Of a stretch of DNA of 64,000 nucleotides, positions 1 to 8,584 are shown in pieces. The stretch comes from Synechococcus sp. AG-670-B23. GTDB taxonomy: Bacteria > Cyanobacteriota > Cyanobacteriia > PCC-6307 > Cyanobiaceae. Where the stretch lies: positions 19,032 to 83,031 of the forward strand of contig QCSL01000003.1 of NCBI GenBank assembly GCA_003209165.1, given 5' to 3'. The notes below the pieces were generated by a model. The model was not told where the DNA came from and ran no database searches. It worked only from the letters and a program-made list of their open reading frames with translations. A program made the translations under genes and the position numbers. The stretch's first letter is position 1. Every line of letters starts with the position of its first letter.

Positions 1-1
1 G

Positions 2-415
2 GCAGTGAGTCTCCATGCGCCCAACCAGCGGCTGCGTGAGGAGCTGATCCCCACAGCCCATGCCTACCCCTATGACGCTCTGCTTGAAGATTGTCGTCAC
101 TACCTGGAAGTGACCGGTCGGCGGGTGAGTTTTGAGTACATCCTTCTTGGTCAATACAACGATCAGCCCGAGCACGCTGCAGAGCTGGCAGATCGCATTG
201 GCGGTTTCCAGAGCCACGTGAACCTGATCGCCTATAACCCGATTGAAGAGGAAGACTTCAAGCGACCGACGCCACAGCGGATCGAAGCGTTTCGTCGCGT
301 TCTGGAACGACGTGGTGTCGCCGTCAGCCTCAGGGCCAGTCGGGGGTTGGATCAAAATGCTGCCTGCGGTCAGCTCCGGCGTCAGCAGATGGCTCCGAAT
401 TCCTCGGGAACCTAA
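2..415 (+). CDS. rlmN: 23S rRNA (adenine-C2)-methyltransferase RlmN, 3' part
   Basis: The frame is open from the window edge, so this is the C-terminal part of a gene that starts outside. The segment '[15 protein letters not shown]' followed by '[13 protein letters not shown]' and 'HVNLIAYNP' is the conserved C-terminal half of the RlmN radical-SAM methyltransferase. '[12 protein letters not shown]' carries the conserved Cys that forms the thioether intermediate. RlmN methylates C2 of A2503 in 23S rRNA and A37 of some tRNAs. The radical-SAM CxxxCxxC motif must lie upstream of the window. A strong hairpin follows the stop codon. Identification is firm. Confidence 0.93.
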   Translation, partial: AVSLHAPNQRLREELIPTAHAYPYDALLEDCRHYLEVTGRRVSFEYILLGQYNDQPEHAAELADRIGGFQSHVNLIAYNPIEEEDFKRPTPQRIEAFRRVLERRGVAVSLRASRGLDQNAACGQLRRQQMAPNSSGT

Positions 416-427
416 GGGTGGGCCGAT

Positions 428-462
428 GCCCTGTTCCTCAGCAGACTGCTGAGGGACAGGGC
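428..462 (+). terminator. long hairpin after rlmN, probable terminator or 3' stabiliser
   Basis: The arms 'ccctgttcctcagc' and 'gctgagggacaggg' pair over 14 bp with one G-T wobble and a 5-base loop. The hairpin starts 13 bases after the rlmN stop and ends just before the symporter ATG. No T-run follows, so it is not a classical intrinsic terminator. It could end rlmN transcription or protect the mRNA end. Confidence 0.5.
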
Positions 463-468
463 CTGCGG

Positions 469-2223
469 ATGACAGCAATCGACTGGCTGCTGCTCGCTGC
501 CTACCTCGTTCTCACGCTGGTGCTCGGGTTGTGGTTGGCCCGCCGTAACAACGGCGAGGCGGATTATTTCGTCGCTGGCCGTCGTCTGAATGGTTGGCTG
601 GCCGGCGCCTCGATGGCGGCCACTACCTTCTCCATCGACACGCCGCTCTACGTCGCTGGCCTTGTGGGTGCCCGCGGCCTGGCGGGCAACTGGGAGTGGT
701 GGAGTTTTGGTTTAGCCCATGTGGCCATGGCAGTTGTATTCGCGCCCCTCTGGCGCCGCAGCGGTGTGCTCACTGATGCGGCTTTCACCGAGCTGCGTTA
801 CGGCGGAGCGGCGGCTGCTTGGCTTCGGGGCATCAAGGCTTTCCTGCTGGCCGTGCCGGTGAACTGCATCGGCATCGGTTACGCCTTCCTCGCCCTTCGC
901 AAGGTGGTGGAAGCCCTGGGCCTGGTGTCGGGTCAACCCGCTGCACTGGGTCTGACGGACACGGTCTGGCTGTTGATAGTCGTGGCCTTGCTCGTGATGA
1001 GTTACACCGTGGCCGGTGGTCTTTGGGCCGTCGTTGTCACCGATCTGGTACAGCTCGTGCTGGCGTTGGCGGGTGCCCTGGCCGTGGCCGTGGCTGCCCT
1101 ACATGCCGCCGGTGGAATGACAGCGCTTTTGGAGCAATTACAGGCGCTCCAGCGACCGGAAATGCTTTCACTGATGCCTTGGACCTGGGATGACTCGGGT
1201 TTTCGTTGGTTGCAGGGCAGTGGCATCAGCATCCCGATGTTCACGGCCTACATAGCTGTGCAGTGGTGGAGTTTCCGCCGCAGCGATGGGGGTGGCGAGT
1301 TCATCCAGCGGATGCTGGCCACCCGCGATGAGCAGCAGGCGCGGCTGGCGGGTTGGGTGTTTCTGGTGGTGAATTACCTCGTGCGCAGCTGGCTTTGGAT
1401 CGTGGTCGCTTTGGCGGCTGTGGTGCTGTTGCCGGCCGGCGCTGATATGGAGCTGGGGTATCCCGCCCTCGCCGTGCAACTACTGCCCCCTGTGGCGCTC
1501 GGCCTGGTGGTGATCTCCCTGGTAGCGGCGTTCATGAGCACCGTGAGCACTTCGGTGAACTGGGGCGCCAGCTACCTCACCCATGACCTCTATCAGCGGT
1601 TTGTTCATCCTTCCGCCGGTCCGCGGAAGCTGTTGTTGATGGGACAACTCACCACTGTTCTTCTGCTTGTTCTAGGGGTGATCACCGCCCTGATCAGCGA
1701 CAGCATCGGCGCGGTGTTTCGTCTGGTGATTGCCATCGGGTCCGGCCCCGGTGTGGTTTTGGTGCTGCGCTGGTTCTGGTGGCGGGTCAACGCCGCGGCT
1801 GAACTTTCGGCGATGCTATGCGGTTTTTTTGTGGGCGTGTTCACATCGGTGGTGCCCCTGGTTCGGATTGAGGATTACGGGGTTCGCATCGCGGTGATTA
1901 CCGGCCTTTCCGCTGTGGTCTGGTTAACGGTGATGCTGACTACACCTCCGGAATCGGATGCTGTCTTGGAGCGGTTTGTGCGGACGGTTCGCCCTCCGGG
2001 TCCAGGTTGGTCACGCCTTCGCCAGCGCTTCGGTGTTATTCCCATGGAGTCTTTGTCCGCGATGCTGCGGCGCTACGTGCTGGCCTGTGGTGTGCTTTTC
2101 GGCGGCCTGCTCGGAACGGGAGGCTTCCTGTTGCATCAACAGTGGAGTGGCTGGATCGGTCTATTCGTGATGATCCTCTCGATCTGGCAGCTGCGGCGGC
2201 GTGTCGATGCCGTTCCGTCCTGA
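469..2223 (+). CDS. sodium:solute symporter (SSS) family transporter
   Basis: A 584-residue, very hydrophobic protein. The N-terminus 'WLLLAAYLVLTLVLGLWLARR' followed by 'ADYFVAGRRLNGW' is the typical start of the SSS (SLC5) family, and 'STVSTSVNWGASYLTHDLY' matches the conserved TM8-region segment. About 13 or more membrane segments are apparent. It should use the Na+ gradient to import a small organic solute across the plasma membrane; the substrate cannot be read from sequence. I chose ATG 469 because the membrane-spanning start lies there; the ORF-track start at 418 would add a non-family extension through the hairpin. Family assignment is firm, substrate open. Confidence 0.85.
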   Translation: MTAIDWLLLAAYLVLTLVLGLWLARRNNGEADYFVAGRRLNGWLAGASMAATTFSIDTPLYVAGLVGARGLAGNWEWWSFGLAHVAMAVVFAPLWRRSGVLTDAAFTELRYGGAAAAWLRGIKAFLLAVPVNCIGIGYAFLALRKVVEALGLVSGQPAALGLTDTVWLLIVVALLVMSYTVAGGLWAVVVTDLVQLVLALAGALAVAVAALHAAGGMTALLEQLQALQRPEMLSLMPWTWDDSGFRWLQGSGISIPMFTAYIAVQWWSFRRSDGGGEFIQRMLATRDEQQARLAGWVFLVVNYLVRSWLWIVVALAAVVLLPAGADMELGYPALAVQLLPPVALGLVVISLVAAFMSTVSTSVNWGASYLTHDLYQRFVHPSAGPRKLLLMGQLTTVLLLVLGVITALISDSIGAVFRLVIAIGSGPGVVLVLRWFWWRVNAAAELSAMLCGFFVGVFTSVVPLVRIEDYGVRIAVITGLSAVVWLTVMLTTPPESDAVLERFVRTVRPPGPGWSRLRQRFGVIPMESLSAMLRRYVLACGVLFGGLLGTGGFLLHQQWSGWIGLFVMILSIWQLRRRVDAVPS

Positions 2224-2254
2224 GCAGAATGGCGCACTAATTTGGAGTCTTCCG

Positions 2255-2380
2255 GTGTCGTTTTTTCGTTCCATCCTTCTGCCGGCACTGATTGTTCTTC
2301 TGTTCACCCTGGCGTTGGTGGCCGTGAGTGCCCGCACTTGGCTTCCCGGTGACATGCTGGCTCCAGCTCCCATGGGTTGA
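2255..2380 (+). CDS. small single-pass membrane protein, 41 aa
   Basis: This GTG-started ORF is below the ORF-track cut-off. It reads V(M)SFFRSILLPALIVL... with one strong hydrophobic helix over residues 5-25, then a short polar tail ending 'LAPAPMG'. A purine-rich 'ggag' lies 7 bases before the GTG. It fills the gap between the symporter and the HEAT-repeat gene on the same strand. The pattern of a short basic start, one TM helix and a Pro/Ala tail is common for small cyanobacterial membrane proteins. Function is unknown; coding status is likely but not proven. Confidence 0.5.
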   Translation: MSFFRSILLPALIVLLFTLALVAVSARTWLPGDMLAPAPMG

Positions 2381-2410
2381 GCCCTGGAATGGCTCCCGTA
2401 GCATTCCCCC

Positions 2411-3223
2411 ATGACTGACGATCGCAGCCAACAGAAGGACCGGGGGCTTTTCAACCTTTCCGTGGATCCTGATCTGCTGGCGCGTGAGCTGGCGGCTGAA
2501 GAAGATGTGGATCCGCTTGATGCGATCCAACTCGGCGACGCTGAGCAGGATTCCTCCCTCGAGATCGCTCGTGCTTGTGACCAGGGTCTGGTCTGGTTGA
2601 GTGGCAATCATGGAGAACGGCTGCAGGGTCTGCAGGTGTTCTGTGAACACCGCGATCCCCGGGCGATTGCCCTTTTGCTACCACTCCTGCAGAACTCTTG
2701 TCCGGTGGAGCGGATGAGTGCGGTCTATGCCTTGGGCCGCAACCCATCGCCGCCGGCCGTCGAACCGCTGTTGCAGCTTCTGCAGCTGGATGCCAATGCC
2801 TATGTCCGCAAGGCTGCGGCTTGGAGCCTGGGCAACTTCCCCGATGCTCCAGTGCTCAATCCGTTGATCCGGGCTTTGCAGACTGATGTCGCTGCTGTTC
2901 GCCTGTGGTGTCCAGGTTCGCTGGCTGAGGCCGGTAGCCGTTCACCGGCCAAGGCCGATCCCGCCGCAGGGCAATTGTTGGTGAGTTTGCGCATCGACAG
3001 CGAAGCGGTGGTGCGTAGCAACTGCATCTGGGCGTTAGGCCGTTTGATGGATCAGCTGGTGCAGCCGAGGCAAGCCGAGATCGTTGAGGCGCTGGTGAGT
3101 GCCTTGCTTAATGACGGAGAGATTTCCGTGCGTGATGAGGCCAGAACCGCTCTCGAACAACAGGAGGATCCGCTGGTGCTCGAACGGCTGCAGACGTTGA
3201 TCAACGACGGATTCATCCTGTAA
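2411..3223 (+). CDS. HEAT-repeat protein, PBS-lyase-like
   Basis: A 270-residue soluble protein made largely of HEAT-like repeats. Units such as 'RMSAVYALGRNPSPPAVEPL', 'YVRKAAAWSLGNF', 'RSNCIWALGRL' and 'SVRDEARTALEQ' recur from about residue 70 to the end. The acidic N-terminus (residues 1-65) is outside the repeats. HEAT repeats of this type occur in bilin lyases of the CpcE family and in general scaffold proteins. No bilin genes are adjacent, so I do not call it a lyase. It probably acts as a protein-interaction scaffold in the cytoplasm. Confidence 0.75.
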   Translation: MTDDRSQQKDRGLFNLSVDPDLLARELAAEEDVDPLDAIQLGDAEQDSSLEIARACDQGLVWLSGNHGERLQGLQVFCEHRDPRAIALLLPLLQNSCPVERMSAVYALGRNPSPPAVEPLLQLLQLDANAYVRKAAAWSLGNFPDAPVLNPLIRALQTDVAAVRLWCPGSLAEAGSRSPAKADPAAGQLLVSLRIDSEAVVRSNCIWALGRLMDQLVQPRQAEIVEALVSALLNDGEISVRDEARTALEQQEDPLVLERLQTLINDGFIL

Positions 3224-3296
3224 CAGGGCTGTGTAACGAGGAAGGCAACATTCAGGGGTGACCCCCACTAGATTGCTGCGAAATTCACGTTTTTCG

Positions 3297-3500
3297 ATGC
3301 ACCAAAAGACCATTCGTTTCACCATCCGGCCGGATGGCCGTGTGGAAGAACGGGTCGAGGGTGTCGTTGGTCAAGCGTGTCAGCAGCTCACTGAAGAAGT
3401 CGAAGCTGCTCTTGGAATGGTTGAACGTCAGGAGTCCACTTCCGAAGCGTTTCTGCACCCTGAGGTCCAATCCCAGTCTCTTCCCGCTCATTTGAACTGA
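3297..3500 (+). CDS. DUF2997 family protein
   Basis: A 67-residue protein beginning 'MHQKTIRFTIRPDGRVEERVEGVVGQ', the short beta-rich motif of DUF2997, followed by 'CQQLTEEVEAALG'. The start at 3297 is chosen because family members begin directly with this strand; the longer ORF-track start adds unrelated residues. The stop is 1 base before the DUF1257 ATG (ends TGATG), which implies translational coupling. DUF2997 and DUF1257 genes commonly sit together in cyanobacteria. Molecular role is unknown. Confidence 0.75.
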   Translation: MHQKTIRFTIRPDGRVEERVEGVVGQACQQLTEEVEAALGMVERQESTSEAFLHPEVQSQSLPAHLN

Positions 3501-3892
3501 TGTCGCATTTCAGCACCGTCAAAACCGAACTGCGTCAGCTGGAACCTTTGGTGAAAGCCCTGGAAGATTTGGGTTATTCCCCTGATCAGGGTGAGCGCCC
3601 CGTCCGCGGCTACCGCGGCCAGACCGTCACGGCTGACCTGGCCATTGCGGTGCATGAAGGAGGTGACATCGGCTTCCGCTGGAACAGCGCATCGGAGTCC
3701 TACGAGCTGGTTACCGACCTCGACCTTTGGAAGCAGCAGATTCCTGTGGAACGCTTTCTCTCCAAACTCACCCAGAGATATGCCTTGAACACAGTCTTGG
3801 TAGCCACCGCCAAAGAGGGTTTTCAGGTCGCCGAACAGATCACTACAGAGGATGGTTCGATTGAACTCCTTGTGACCCGCTGGGACGCTTGA
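3500..3892 (+). CDS. ycf35: DUF1257 (Ycf35-like) protein
   Basis: A 130-residue protein starting 'MSHFSTVKTELRQLEPLVKAL', the characteristic beginning of DUF1257/Ycf35, with 'GYRGQTVTADLAI' and a C-terminal 'YALNTVLVATAKEGFQV' segment. Homologues are encoded in algal plastids and cyanobacterial genomes; no biochemical activity is established as far as I know. It overlaps the DUF2997 stop by one base and precedes a ferredoxin in the same reading frame, so the three likely form one transcript. The ferredoxin suggests a redox-linked process, but this is inference from position only. Confidence 0.82.
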   Translation: MSHFSTVKTELRQLEPLVKALEDLGYSPDQGERPVRGYRGQTVTADLAIAVHEGGDIGFRWNSASESYELVTDLDLWKQQIPVERFLSKLTQRYALNTVLVATAKEGFQVAEQITTEDGSIELLVTRWDA

Positions 3893-3982
3893 AACCTGGC
3901 TGATCCTTCTTCTCACGCCTTTTCCGCCCCCGCCCGCCCGCAGGGGCAGCCCACAGGACTGGAACCCCTGCTCGGAGGAGAC

Positions 3983-4246
3983 TTGCGAGATCAGGCTGTC
4001 TGGGTTGATGAGGCCGTCTGTATCGGCTGCCGCTATTGCGCCCACGTCGCTGCCAACACATTCGTTGTGGAGCCGCATCTGGGACGCTCCAGAGCGATCA
4101 GACAGGACGGCAATTCCACTGAATGCATCCAGGAGGCTATCGACACCTGTCCTGTCGACTGCATTCATTGGGTTCCCTTCGAGTCGTTGCAAACGCTGCG
4201 GCAAAACCTGATTCGCCTGAATCTGCAACCCCGTCCTCAGGGTTGA
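3983..4246 (+). CDS. single-cluster 4Fe-4S ferredoxin
   Basis: An 87-residue protein as drawn, with 'CIGCRYC' and 'CPVDC' supplying four Cys for one [4Fe-4S] cluster, a small electron carrier. The start is uncertain. TTG 3983 lies only 2 bases after 'ggaggag', too close for normal Shine-Dalgarno use, and the same frame is open back to the DUF1257 stop at 3892 without any ATG, GTG or TTG. The upstream translation is Pro/Ala-rich and ends 'GLEPLLGGD', which reads like coding sequence, so a rare CTG start or an unusual initiation is possible. It overlaps the aldo/keto reductase start by one base (TGATG). Confidence 0.85.
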   Translation: MRDQAVWVDEAVCIGCRYCAHVAANTFVVEPHLGRSRAIRQDGNSTECIQEAIDTCPVDCIHWVPFESLQTLRQNLIRLNLQPRPQG

Positions 4247-5445
4247 TGGCGCTGCCCACCCGCCGATTTGGCCGAACGGAGCTTGATATTCCCCTGTTGT
4301 CTCTGGGAGGGATGCGGTTTCAACAGAGCTGGAGCGACCTTCCTGCCGATGAGATCACGTCTGCTTCGCAGACCCAACTCGAAGCGACCTTGAAGCACGC
4401 GGTTGATCTGGGCTTTCATCACGTTGAAACGGCACGCCACTACGGCAGTTCCGAGCGTCAGCTGGGTTGGGCCCTGCCGCGCACACCCGACCCCTCGCGT
4501 CTGCTGCAGAGCAAGGTGCCTCCCCGGCCCGACCCCGACGCCTTCGAAGCGGAACTGGAGCTCAGTTTTGAGCGGCTGGGTTGTGATCGCTTGGATCTGT
4601 TGGCCATCCACGGCATCAACCTGCCGGAGCATCTCGAGCAGACCCTTCAGCCCGGGGGCTGCATGGAGGTGGTGCGCCACTGGCAGGCGGATGGCCGCAT
4701 TGGTCACGTGGGCTTCTCTACCCATGGCCCCACAGCGTTGATCGCGGAGGCCTGCGACTCCGGTGCCTTCGACTACGTCAACCTGCACTGGTATTACATT
4801 CGCCAGGACAACAGCCCCGCGTTGGATGCGGCCCGTCATCAGGACATGGGGGTATTCATCATCAGTCCCACCGATAAAGGTGGCCATCTGCACACGCCGT
4901 CCCAACGGTTGTTGGAGCTGTGTGCACCCCTGCATCCCATTGTCTTCAACGACCTGTTCTGCCTTCAGGATCCGCGGGTGCATACCCTCAGCGTGGGAGC
5001 GGCCGGGCCGGAGGATCTTGAGCTTCACCTGGAGGCGTTGCACTTGCTGCCTTATGCAGCGTCCTTGATTCCTCCCGTGGATCAGCGGCTTCAGCAGGCG
5101 GCCGATGAAGCGCTGGGTCGTGACTGGATGGCCACCTGGTCCGTCGGGCTGCCGCCTTGGCATGCAACCCCTGGGGAGATAAACCTGCCGGTGTTGCTTT
5201 GGCTACACAACCTGCTGGAAGCCTGGGATCTCGAAAGTTATGCCAAGGCCCGATATCGGTTGTTGGGTTCCGGCGGGCACTGGTTCGCCGGTGCTAACGC
5301 CGATGGCTTTGATGGGGAGATCAGTGTCGAAGAGCTGCAGAAAGTGCTGCAGGAGAGCCCATGGCGTCAGCGCATCCCCGAGATTCTGCGCAGCCTCAAG
5401 CACAGGCTCAAGGGTGAATCCCAGATGCGCTTGTCGAGCGTCTGA
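4246..5445 (+). CDS. aldo/keto reductase
   Basis: A 399-residue protein of the aldo/keto reductase fold. 'RRFGRTELDIPLLSLGGMRF' is the first strand; 'GFHHVETARHYGSSERQLG' holds the Tyr (in 'HYG') of the catalytic tetrad; 'SKVPPRPD' carries the Lys; and 'LLAIHGIN' the His region. The family usually reduces carbonyls with NADPH. Residues beyond about 310 form a helical extension ending in an EF-hand-like 'DGFDGEISVEELQ'. The ATG overlaps the ferredoxin stop by one base, so the two are probably translated together and the ferredoxin may be its redox partner. Substrate is unknown. Confidence 0.85.
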   Translation: MALPTRRFGRTELDIPLLSLGGMRFQQSWSDLPADEITSASQTQLEATLKHAVDLGFHHVETARHYGSSERQLGWALPRTPDPSRLLQSKVPPRPDPDAFEAELELSFERLGCDRLDLLAIHGINLPEHLEQTLQPGGCMEVVRHWQADGRIGHVGFSTHGPTALIAEACDSGAFDYVNLHWYYIRQDNSPALDAARHQDMGVFIISPTDKGGHLHTPSQRLLELCAPLHPIVFNDLFCLQDPRVHTLSVGAAGPEDLELHLEALHLLPYAASLIPPVDQRLQQAADEALGRDWMATWSVGLPPWHATPGEINLPVLLWLHNLLEAWDLESYAKARYRLLGSGGHWFAGANADGFDGEISVEELQKVLQESPWRQRIPEILRSLKHRLKGESQMRLSSV

Positions 5446-5454
5446 GCGTTCGTT

Positions 5455-6186
5455 TTAGCCCCCGAGGGGATCACGGCTGGGCATTCCCACGGCCCTTGGG
5501 TAGTTGAGGGGGCAGGCGCCGTTCGGCTGCACCCGCAGCAGATGGCGTGTGCCGCGATCGTCGGGCAGCTGCTGATGTTGCACCTCCGCAAGACAGGCCT
5601 GCAACAGGTGCAGGGCCCTGTTGAAAGGCAAGGCATCGGTTTCACTCCACTGACCTCGATACAGCAGGGCTTGGCCGTCCGTCTTCAGCAACGGCACGAG
5701 GTATTCGGCTACCACAGGAGCTGCCGCCACGGCCCGGGCTACTGCGCGATCGAAGCTGCCGCGGAAGTTGCCATCTCGGCCTGTGTTTTCGATCCGCTCG
5801 GTGCGGACCCGCACCCTATCGGCCAAACCCAGCTTGCTGGCCATGGCATCCACGGCGGCTGTCTTGCGCCCGACGGAATCAAGCAGGGTCACCCGTGCCT
5901 GGGGCAGGGCAATGGCGATAGCGAGGCCGGGGAAACCTCCCCCTGTTCCCACATCAATCCACTGAAGCGGCTCTTTTGCTGACTGGAGCTCCCCCGTTAG
6001 CGGCCAGAGGCTGTCGAAGACCTGACCCACCCAGAAATCATCACCGTCCACCAGGCGCGTGAGATTGACCCGTTTATTCCAGCCATGTAGCAGGCCCTGA
6101 AGCTCAACCAGCTGGTCGCGCTGCGTTTGCGATGGCTGCCATCCAAGAGCATCCCAGAACGCCGGTTCAGGCGCGGTGGCGGCCAT
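5455..6186 (-). CDS. rsmG: 16S rRNA m7G methyltransferase RsmG
   Basis: A 243-residue protein with the RsmG (GidB) SAM-binding signature '[18 protein letters not shown]' near residue 77 and the later '[21 protein letters not shown]'. '[10 protein letters not shown]' is also typical. RsmG methylates N7 of G527 in 16S rRNA; its loss gives low-level streptomycin resistance in other bacteria. The length is slightly above the usual 210-240. It converges with the aldo/keto reductase with only about 10 bases between, and its 5' end abuts the divergent J-domain gene. Confidence 0.93.
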   Translation of the reverse strand: MAATAPEPAFWDALGWQPSQTQRDQLVELQGLLHGWNKRVNLTRLVDGDDFWVGQVFDSLWPLTGELQSAKEPLQWIDVGTGGGFPGLAIAIALPQARVTLLDSVGRKTAAVDAMASKLGLADRVRVRTERIENTGRDGNFRGSFDRAVARAVAAAPVVAEYLVPLLKTDGQALLYRGQWSETDALPFNRALHLLQACLAEVQHQQLPDDRGTRHLLRVQPNGACPLNYPRAVGMPSRDPLGG

Positions 6187-6211
6187 GGCTGTACCAACAA
6201 CTCTTCTTAGG

Positions 6212-6751
6212 ATGAAGGACCGGCCTTCCTCTGTGTCCGAAGCCCACCCCAGCCATCACGAACGGCTTGGCGTGCGCCCTGGAGTCGACGCTGAAACCTT
6301 GCGCCAGGCCTTTCGACGCCAGTCCAAGGCCCTGCATCCCGATACAACGCAACTGCCGCACGAGGAGGCCAGCATTGCCTTTCAGCAGCTCAAGGAGTCC
6401 TACGACTTTCTTCTGCGCCAGAGCCAATCACCCCTCAATCTGGGGGCACAGACGCCGGCATCGCCACTGCCCCTGCAGAGCCCTCCCCGCCCCGATGCCT
6501 GGCAGGGCATCGGTCAACGAAGGCCTCTGTCCGGAGGCGAATGGTTCTCCCTGGTGCTTTTGAGCGTTGCGCTTTTGCTCAGTCTGGTGCTGGGGCTGGG
6601 GGTGGCTCTTGCCCAGGGGCGTGATTGGCAGGTGTCGCCGAGTTGGCTGGCGGATGAGCAGACTCAGGACACATCTGTTCGTTCGCAAACTGATGGCCGC
6701 CCTGCCCCCGGAGAGCACCCCGCTGAATCAGCACTCTCTCCCGGCTCTTGA
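6212..6751 (+). CDS. J-domain protein with a membrane anchor
   Basis: A 179-residue protein from ATG 6212. Residues about 15-70 form a J domain: '[20 protein letters not shown]', the diagnostic HPD in 'LHPDTTQ', and '[12 protein letters not shown]'. A Pro-rich linker leads to one strong TM helix, '[20 protein letters not shown]'. It should recruit a DnaK-type Hsp70 to the membrane. The zinc-finger and C-terminal substrate domains of DnaJ are absent, so this is a type III J-protein. The 3' end overlaps the DUF3143 gene by 59 bases. Upstream ATGs at 6176 and 6185 overlap rsmG and are less likely. Confidence 0.85.
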   Translation: MKDRPSSVSEAHPSHHERLGVRPGVDAETLRQAFRRQSKALHPDTTQLPHEEASIAFQQLKESYDFLLRQSQSPLNLGAQTPASPLPLQSPPRPDAWQGIGQRRPLSGGEWFSLVLLSVALLLSLVLGLGVALAQGRDWQVSPSWLADEQTQDTSVRSQTDGRPAPGEHPAESALSPGS

Positions 6752-6971
6752 GGCCTGGCTTCAGCAGCTGGGTGCCATCCGCATGGATGACAACCGCTGC
6801 CAGTGGATGCTCGATCGTTCCGATTGGAAAGCTCTGTTGCTGTTGGAACGGGAGGACCTAAAAGTGATCTGGCACCCTGGTTCCCTGGAAGAGATGGTCC
6901 AGTGTTCTTTGCCCTATGGCCTGTCCAGAGCTGACGTTGAGGCGGCGATTCAGGCGGGTCCCTGGAGCTAA
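6693..6971 (+). CDS. DUF3143 family protein
   Basis: A 92-residue protein starting '[23 protein letters not shown]'. '[18 protein letters not shown]' and the C-terminal 'YGLSRADVEAAIQAGP' are typical of DUF3143, a cyanobacterial family without known function. ATG 6693 lies inside the 3' end of the J-domain gene in another frame, so translational coupling is likely. A pairing of J-domain protein and DUF3143 may mean a joint role in protein quality control, but that is inference. It ends 4 bases from the convergent bioA stop. Confidence 0.78.
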   Translation: MAALPPESTPLNQHSLPALEAWLQQLGAIRMDDNRCQWMLDRSDWKALLLLEREDLKVIWHPGSLEEMVQCSLPYGLSRADVEAAIQAGPWS

Positions 6972-6974
6972 AGC

Positions 6975-8273
6975 TCAGAGCTGATCGAGGGCCATTTCCA
7001 GCACCGCGTAGCACCGTTCCAGCTGGGCATCGCTGATACAGAGCGGTGGCAAGAGGTAGACCACCTGTCCGAGGGGCCGCAGGAAGACGCCGTTTTCCAT
7101 CGCCAGTCGTTTCAATTTCGGCCCCGCCGGGCTGAGGTAGCCGGAGGTTCCTTCCACGACGAGGTCGAAGCCGGCAACCGTCCCCGTCATCCGTGGGTGT
7201 TGCACCCGTGGATGGCGTGCCAACCGTTTCAGATGCGGACGATGCCGTTGTTCGAACTGTTGAAACGCAGCGGGGTTGCTCTCCAACAGGTTGAGGCTGG
7301 CGTTGGCCGCAGCACAGCCCAGAGGATTGGCCGTGAAGCTGTGGCCGTGCCAGAGGGTTAGGCAGGGGTCGTCACCGACGAAAGCCTCGAACACCGCTTC
7401 ACTGGCCATGGTCACGCCCATAGGCAGACATCCACCCGTCAATCCTTTGGAGAGAGCCATCAGATCCGGCCGGATGCCCGCTCGCCGGCTGGCGAACCAG
7501 TCGCCGCATCGTCCGAAGCCGGTCAGCACTTCATCGGCGATCAGCAGTGCTCCGGCCTGGCGGGTTCGTGCCTCAACCTGTCGCAGAAACTCTGGCCGCA
7601 CCATGGCCATCCCTCCGGCCCCCTGCAGTAGCGGCTCGAGAATCACCGCTGCTGTAGGCGTCTCCAGCACGCGCTCGAGCACCTCCAGTGCTGCCGATTC
7701 CTTGGTGTCCACGGCATCGTCATCCCACCATGTGGCCGGCCAGGGAACCCGGGCGACGGGAAAGAGCTTGTCTTCAAAGGGCGCGCTAAATAAGTTTCGT
7801 TCGCCAACGGCCATCGCTCCGAAGGTGTCGCCGTGGTAGGCCCCGTCGAAGGCGACGATCTGATATCGCGGTTGCCCACGGTTGGCCCACCACTGGCAGG
7901 CGATCTTGAGCGCCACTTCCACCGCGGTGGAGCCATTGTCTGAAAAGAACAGCCGTTGCAGACCACAGAGTCCACTCAGTCGCACGGCCAGCTGCTCTGC
8001 TGGCTCATGGGTGAAGTCGGCAAAAATCACCTGCTCTAGGCGGGCGGCCTGATCGGCGATGGCCTTGGCCAACTCCGGATGGGCATGGCCATGCAGGGTG
8101 ACCCACCAGCTGCTGATGGCATCGATCAGCGGCTCTCCTTGCTCACGGATCAGCAGGGCACCGTCTCCGGAAACCACCCGTTGGGAGTTGGCTGCGCTGG
8201 CGATCTGGGTGAAGGGGGGCCACAAATTCGGATGGCGGATCGACCCCATGGCAGCAGCGGCAGCTTTTGCCAT
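6975..8273 (-). CDS. bioA: adenosylmethionine-8-amino-7-oxononanoate aminotransferase BioA
   Basis: A 432-residue class III aminotransferase. 'SSWWVTLHGHAHPEL' and 'HEPAEQLAVRLSG' are BioA-type, 'FDGAYHGDTFGAMA' is the PLP-region motif, 'LIADEVLTGFGR' holds the PLP-binding Asp, and 'ALSKGLTGG' the Schiff-base Lys. BioA uses S-adenosylmethionine as amino donor to make DAPA in biotin synthesis. It lies on the same strand as bioF-K-C-D but is separated from them by about 310 bases holding a plus-strand ORF, so it may have its own promoter. Confidence 0.95.
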   Translation of the reverse strand: MAKAAAAAMGSIRHPNLWPPFTQIASAANSQRVVSGDGALLIREQGEPLIDAISSWWVTLHGHAHPELAKAIADQAARLEQVIFADFTHEPAEQLAVRLSGLCGLQRLFFSDNGSTAVEVALKIACQWWANRGQPRYQIVAFDGAYHGDTFGAMAVGERNLFSAPFEDKLFPVARVPWPATWWDDDAVDTKESAALEVLERVLETPTAAVILEPLLQGAGGMAMVRPEFLRQVEARTRQAGALLIADEVLTGFGRCGDWFASRRAGIRPDLMALSKGLTGGCLPMGVTMASEAVFEAFVGDDPCLTLWHGHSFTANPLGCAAANASLNLLESNPAAFQQFEQRHRPHLKRLARHPRVQHPRMTGTVAGFDLVVEGTSGYLSPAGPKLKRLAMENGVFLRPLGQVVYLLPPLCISDAQLERCYAVLEMALDQL

Positions 8274-8295
8274 ATTGAATCTCTAGCTGTTACTA

Positions 8296-8580
8296 ATGCC
8301 TTGGATGGCTGCCACACGCACCCGTCGTCAGTCCAACCGTTTTGTTCCCCCGAGTCGGCCTGAGCCGTCGGACATGTGTCTCCTCACGTCTCGTCGCCTT
8401 GTTGTTCCGGAGGGCGACTGGCAATCGATTCGTAGTGATCTCGAGCTGCGGGGTTGGTCGTCGTCCCAGCTGGAGGTGATTCAGGCTGAGCTCAGGCAGG
8501 GATGGCCGCTGCGGGTTGCGGTGCGTCATGCCACTATGCGACTAGGAACCTGCCCCACCGGTTCAAAAGCTTTGGGTTGA
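8296..8580 (+). CDS. hypothetical protein inside the biotin locus
   Basis: An ORF of up to 94 residues on the opposite strand to the biotin genes. The part from residue 27 ('MCLLTSRRLVVPEGDWQSI') looks like protein: 'LELRGWSSSQLEVIQAELRQGWPLRVAVRHA' would form two amphipathic helices. ATG 8374 may be the true start. I do not recognise the family. It starts 23 bases from the bioA start, so the two would share a divergent promoter region. Confidence 0.5.
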   Translation: MPWMAATRTRRQSNRFVPPSRPEPSDMCLLTSRRLVVPEGDWQSIRSDLELRGWSSSQLEVIQAELRQGWPLRVAVRHATMRLGTCPTGSKALG

Positions 8581-8584
8581 GACT

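Noticed and set aside
4237-5163. 308-aa minus-strand ORF opposite the aldo/keto reductase
   Set aside because: Antisense shadow of a well-supported gene; composition is Arg/Gln/His-rich without motifs.
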